Below, piece after piece: positions 55,758 to 60,000 of a stretch of DNA of 60,000 nucleotides (position 1 is its first letter; each line of letters opens with the position of its first letter). The position numbers were made by a program, and so were the translations under genes. The notes beneath the pieces are model-generated. The model was given only the letters and a program-made list of their open reading frames with translations. It was not told where the DNA came from and did no database searches. Source of the stretch: Mesostigma viride (Eukaryota; Streptophyta; Mesostigmatophyceae; Mesostigmatales; Mesostigmataceae); the NCBI GenBank assembly GCA_009746045.1, contig RPFO01000296.1, positions 1,038,739 to 1,098,738 on the forward strand. Reading direction: 5' to 3'.

Positions 55758-57640
55758 GAAGGAGCTTGAAGCGAGTCGCCGGGGGGACGGGGCTGCCGTC
55801 CAGCAAGAGGAGGGTGGGTGGGCCGGCTATCCCAGACCAGCAGGGAAGCCGATGGCCATGACCTCCGTTTTCTTGCTGATCATAAGCCCCACCGCCCGCG
55901 CTTCCAGTGCCATGATAAGCTGTCTATAGCCAGAGTTGGGCTGACTCCGGGGTTTCCACGAGTGTCGTGTCATGCATCAGTGTAGATCAGATCGCTCACT
56001 GGGCGGTAGGGTGCCGGTCAACCCCGCCGTAGCTGGCGTACTCCGTGACCTCGATCCCCGGCGGGCGCCCCTCCACCCGGGCGAAGCGGGCTTGTGCACG
56101 CCGCATAATATAGTCCACCATAATGATGAATAGATATGGGGAGAGCACACAGCCCTGCCACACCCCGGTGTGCAGGGGAAACGCCGGAGTGACGCCGTCG
56201 GCGGTACGGACCTGGGCTCGGGACCCTTCATAGAACTGGCGGATGATCTCAACGATGTACGATGGGACACGGAACAGGTGAAGGACCACCCATGAGGGCG
56301 TCCCATATAACCGTAACAAATGCCTTGGTGTAATCCACGAAGATCAATAGCAATGGCAAGAGGCCGGGGGCCAGGCGGCCCACTTCCTCGATCAGGTGGC
56401 GCGCGGTACAATGGTGACCATAACACAATTGCACCAGGCCGGGCCGGAGAGCGGTGGGACCAGGTACTAGGGCCGTCTCACTCGATCGTGGGCGCCTGCG
56501 GGGGCCGGCCGGCTCAATGGGGCCGCCTCGGCTGGGCGCAGGGCGTGCACTGAGTTGCAGCGGGGTCAAGCGGGGGGGGCGGGCCAGGGGCCCCCGGTAT
56601 AGTTTGGCCTGGGACTGAGCTGAACCAAATCTCAAGGGGTTCACTGGGGGTGCCTGGGACGTCAGCCCATTGCGTTTCCCGCCGTCTGGTGAGACGGTCG
56701 AGAGAGCGCCAGGCCGCCTTGTGCTGGTTGGCGGCCGTGTGGCGATTGATTTCAGCGGCAAGTGTCTCCACGTCCTCCGCATGTGCGGCAGTATATGCTT
56801 GAGTAAGCCGTTCCTGGTACGTACGGGTACAGGTCCTCCCCGCGGCCGGCGGCGGGCCTGCGCTAGCGCCAGCCGGGCGGCAACCACCTGCATGGGCGTC
56901 GCGCAGGTAGAGCTAGAGCGGGGCTGGTCGGGCGCGGGGTTGCTCGGGGAGAAGCTTAGAGCCAAGCTCCACCGATCGCATGAACAGTTCGTAGGCCGGT
57001 GGCGTGACGGATCTACACCGCGATCTGTGCACATCCAGGTACATCAAAGGTTGCACGTCCACGAAGGCAGACCTGATTGCATCGCGCGGCGTATGTCATC
57101 CTCTGACCCGACTTCTCCCTGCGCCCAGCCGCCCACGGACGTGGCGTAAGCAGGTCCAGTCAGGGCGGGGCCGGGGCCGGCGGCGGCGCGCAGGGGCCTG
57201 AAGACGTAGGCGCAAGTTTGCGGTGACCATGCGGTGATCCGATGCGACACTGGGGGTGCAGTCAGCGTACGGGCATCGATGACGGAAGAGCGCCAGCACT
57301 TGCGCACAAGTATGTAGTCCAAGCAAACACATCGCCGCCGAGGGAGCATCGAGCCAGCCGCCCTGCGCATGGGGCCCACAAAGGTCACTAGTGTGCACTG
57401 TCATCAGGCGGTTCAGCAAACAGCGTATTGGCAGCAGTCAAGTCCCCCTCAGTGAGTAGTTGCTCAAGTAGGGGGTTGTTGGCATTGCTATCGTTTAGGC
57501 GCGCCGGGCGCATGCTCATACAGCGCTTGCGGATGACAGCGACCAAGGGGGTGGGCACGCGAGTGCGGATGACCAAGGAGCTAGTCCCAGAGCGTCCCAG
57601 CGAACAGTTGAAATCAAAGGCCTTGACGGTTGAAATTGAT
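55758..57640 (-). pseudogene. LINE A endonuclease and RT core (decayed)
   Basis: The order on the minus strand is: FDFNCSLGRSG (degenerate GDFN) at about 57.6 kb; LDYILVRK and ASDHRMVTANLRL, the endonuclease active-site His motif, at 57.3-57.2 kb; RT fingers LLLIFVDYTKAFVTVIWDAL at about 56.3 kb; and QFYEGSRAQVRTADGVT with GVWQGCVLSPYLFIIMVDYI at about 56.2 kb. The expected YADD catalytic site appears as EYASYGG, so the enzyme would be inactive. KTEVMAIGFPAG follows near 55.86 kb. Confidence 0.88.
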
Positions 57641-57649
57641 CGACGAAGA

Positions 57650-58394
57650 TCAGTATGGCAGAAAACGGAGCTCATGGCCATCGGCTTCCCCGCTAGGACC
57701 ACCCCACCCACCCTCCTGCATGCTGGACGGCAGCCGGGCCGTCCCCCCGGCGATCGACTCGCTTCAAGCTCCTTGGGAGCTTACTTACTCCCTTCCACGG
57801 CCGACGACATCAACACCCGCATTGGCCAGGCTTGGGCGGCCCTGGAGCCGCCAGCCTCGACATGCAGGTTCTGGACATGTATGTCGCTACCTGAGTTGAC
57901 CAGCGGTGCAAGCGCATTCTGTTCATGAAGGCCCTTGTCCTCTGCATCAGTCCTTTACGGCTGCGAGGCATGGACCCTGGACCAGATGCTGAGCAAGCAG
58001 CTAGTGACGGCACTGTCACCCGAATGCTCCGTCACATCCTCGGTGTCCACTATACCAAGAGCGCCGCACCCGGGCTGAGCTATACGTACTGCGAGCTCCC
58101 TCTTGTACTCATGCACCCATACCATGCATCCGACACCGCCGCCTCCTCTTTGCCGGCCATCTTGCCCGCGCACAGACCAGTTGAAGTACCGATGTGGGCC
58201 CTGCGGGCGGCCTTAGGACATGCCAACCAGGTAGACACCTCCTATGGAAGGGTCCCCTTGTCCTGTCGCACCCCCCTGCAAACTTGCGCGCACCCCGCAA
58301 CGACGCGGCGCGACCTGGACCTAGCTATGTGACACAATTGCTTGAGTTGAGGATGCAGGGCTTCTGGGATTATCTGTACTCAGCGGCCGCATGA
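57650..58394 (+). pseudogene. LINE A RT C-terminal remnant
   Basis: Homologous to the minus-strand remnant at 51.1-51.9 kb (same IGQAWAAL, YGCEAWTLDQ, VGPAGGL, CQPGRHLLWKGPLVLS blocks). Frameshifts lie near 57,800-57,950 and 58,180. Confidence 0.85.
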
Positions 58395-58562
58395 TTAATT
58401 AGTTAATTAATTAATAAGCACGTGACTGCGTCACGTGGGTGCCAATACAGAGTAAAGGAACCTTCAATCAACCCTATACACACAGCGAGGAGGGAGGGCG
58501 CCCTAGCTTCTCTCACTGCCGCAAGTGGGCAGGCCGACAGAGCGCTCATGATAGCGCTCCTT
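58395..58562 (-). mobile_element. 168-bp SINE-like element
   Basis: Flanked by the perfect duplication GGCCGCATGA (58,385-58,394 and 58,563-58,572) and interrupting the LINE A ORF. Read on the minus strand it ends CGTGACGCAGTCACGTGCTT followed by ATTAATTAATTAACTAATT, a simple tail. No clear tRNA-type A/B boxes are seen, so its RNA origin is not assigned. Confidence 0.8.
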
Positions 58563-58925
58563 GGCCGCATGATAGCCAAGGAGAAATGGGCTGCCGTCAG
58601 CGATAAGCACCTTCCTGAGCTAGGGGCATGCTCCTGTTTTCTTCCCACGGGCCTGCACATGGCCCATTGCTAGAATGCAGGGTAGAAGTCCGCAGGTGGA
58701 GGTTATTGCCCCGGTAAGGATAGCCGCTACACTACCGCCTCGTCTGCAATTACAGTAGAGGACAGCTGAGATGAGGTTTATATCCCCCTCTAGTGACTGT
58801 ATGCCATGATGCAGATCGACGATCTTTGTAACTTAATTCGTGTAATTATTTTCTAAAGAGATTAGCATAGTACTCCGTGGCATGCCCATGCGCATGACAC
58901 GAAAGTACTTACTAACTACTTAGTA

Positions 58926-59434
58926 GGGCAGAAAACTCGCCAGGCTTCTTGAGCGCAATCTTCGTCACGAGGCATCGCGCAACGAAGATGGCGCCATGAC
59001 AGTGTTGCGCCGGCCCGGGCAAAAAGCCCATTTGGCTATCCCAAATGTGTCGATCTGTCTTAAGGGCAGAATAGGAGGTGGTATAAAGGAGCATGCGGAT
59101 GGACAGGTAGCTGGAGCGTACGTGGCATTCTGGATACATACTCTGATACTCCTCTGTAATTAAGTAGCAGGATCTTCAGGGGAGCCTTGTTCTTGTACAG
59201 CATGACACTACAGCTCAGCTAGGAACAATGTCGGCTCGTCGGCTAACAAGACCCGGTTGTCATGAGAAGTCCAGCAGACCAATTAAAAAACAATTACGTG
59301 TAGCCCCTGCCCCCGGCCGGCTTTTATCGATAAATTGTTTTGCACCAAACACGGCCGGATGGAAGGTACGACCTATACTCAAAGGGTTTGCATACCCTGT
59401 GGCTCTCCCAACGGATCAAGGCAACGAACGAACA
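58926..59434. other. Unassigned sequence
   Basis: No supported gene or known repeat was found between the end of LINE A and the CCGA microsatellite. Confidence 0.5.
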
Positions 59435-59650
59435 AACGACCGACCGACCGACCGACCGACCGACCGACCGACCGACCGACCGACCGACCGACCGACCGAC
59501 CGACCGACCGACCGACCGACCGACCGACCGACCGACCGACCGACCGACCGACCGACCGACCGACCGACCGACCGACCGACCGACCGACCGACCGACCGAC
59601 CGACCGACCGACCGACCGACCGACCGACCGACCGACCGACCGACCGACCC
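59435..59650 (+). repeat. (CCGA)n microsatellite
   Basis: About 53 CCGA units, ending in degenerate CCCA/CCAA units. The RPTD/SVGR frames it opens on both strands are artefacts. Confidence 0.97.
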
Positions 59651-59734
59651 ACCCACCGACCCACCAACCGACCGAATGAATTATTGTTATATTTTAAAAA
59701 TGCGGAATCAATTATTTCGCAGCATTTGTCCTAC

Positions 59735-59895
59735 CTGCTGGTACAGGTTTCCCGTAATACTCTAGAACCGCGGCTACTTGGCCACGATTGCTGTCATCTG
59801 CCGGTGCCTCAACCATAAATCTGCGATAGTATTCCAACATGCTGTCCTTATCAGCCTCGTTCTTGAAATTATTGTAGCGTTGCTGATATGCAAAT
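59735..59895 (-). CDS. Possible internal exon of an unidentified gene
   Basis: On the minus strand GGCCGCAG precedes and CAGCAG|GTAGGA follows an open stretch reading FAYQQRYNNFKNEADKDSML, EYYRRFMVEAPADDSNRGQV, AAVLEYYGKPVPA. The composition is balanced and unlike the repeat-derived frames around it. I do not recognise the family. The rest of the gene would lie beyond the right edge or across introns. Confidence 0.4.
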
Positions 59896-60000
59896 CTGCG
59901 GCCGGAAAGAGCACAAAAGCCCATCAGAGGCACAGCGTTAGTGAACACACATGCCGAAGGTAAAGCAAGGAACCAAGGTAAAGCAAGGTGGGCACCCGGG

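Larger units (their letters stand above)
57645..58925 (+). mobile_element. LINE A copy, plus strand, 5'-truncated
   Basis: Begins in the RT (KTELMAIGFPA, 57,660), continues LPSTADDINTRIGQAWAALE, then in another frame LYGCEAWTLDQMLSKQL near 57,955, the C-terminal region, a SINE-like insertion (58,395-58,562), the end of the ORF and a 3' UTR ending GCATGACACGAAAGTACTTA near 58,910. Frameshifted throughout. Confidence 0.85.

Noticed and set aside
55740-58925. Twin-priming inversion of a single LINE A insertion
   Set aside because: The minus-strand part continues across an inverted-repeat element (51,920-55,757) to its own 3' end and tail near 50.4 kb, so two separate insertions explain the layout better.
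59228-59818. RPTD / SVGR repeat proteins
   Set aside because: Translation of a CCGA microsatellite in three frames per strand.

Overview
The window looks like nuclear DNA of a green alga, probably a chlorophyte. The one large host gene is closest in sequence to plant-type Golgi CASP. Its exons are GC-rich, its introns are all GT-AG, and a TGTAA poly(A)-type signal lies downstream. Around it is repeat-rich DNA holding nested retrotransposons and DNA transposons. No bacterial operon, rRNA, tRNA or CRISPR array was recognised. The species cannot be named from sequence alone.

Layout. 1-3.1 kb: a 5'-truncated ORF1-only retrotransposon (here 'LINE B') whose TTAA tail was hit by a 1.7-kb inverted-repeat element. 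3.1-5.3 kb: no supported gene. 5.37-6.18 kb (minus): an intact CENP-B/Pogo-like DNA-binding protein gene. 7.2-28.6 kb (plus): a 19-exon gene for CASP, a coiled-coil Golgi tail-anchored protein. The exons sum to 2538 nt and read 845 codons plus stop without a frame break. Its introns are full of minisatellites and of partial copies of the neighbouring exon edges, many with the splice donor included. 29.0-49.7 kb: a nest of LINE B copies interrupted by a 7.39-kb CACTA element, by a 6.58-kb element with inverted arms made of 173-bp tandem repeats and carrying divergent Tudor-like and PHD-like genes, and by a 1.42-kb element with an 8-bp target duplication. 50.4-57.6 kb (minus): a decayed endonuclease-reverse transcriptase LINE ('LINE A') with a 550-bp tetranucleotide tail, split by a 3.8-kb inverted-repeat element holding a (GGGT)n/(GA)n tract. 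57.6-58.9 kb (plus): a second LINE A fragment with a SINE-like insertion. 59.0-60.0 kb: a (CCGA)n microsatellite and a possible exon of an unidentified minus-strand gene.

How parts relate. CASP is the only clear housekeeping gene; the CENP-B-like gene is divergent from it across about 1 kb. LINE B copies carry the marks of target-primed retrotransposition (5' truncation, simple-sequence tails, 10-13 bp target duplications) but never contain reverse transcriptase, so they must borrow it. LINE A shows what an RT source looks like, but its tail is of another type. The most unusual features are the pervasive exon-edge/splice-donor duplications in CASP, including an in-frame array of 11 donors, and the tandem-armed transposon with two chromatin-reader-like genes.
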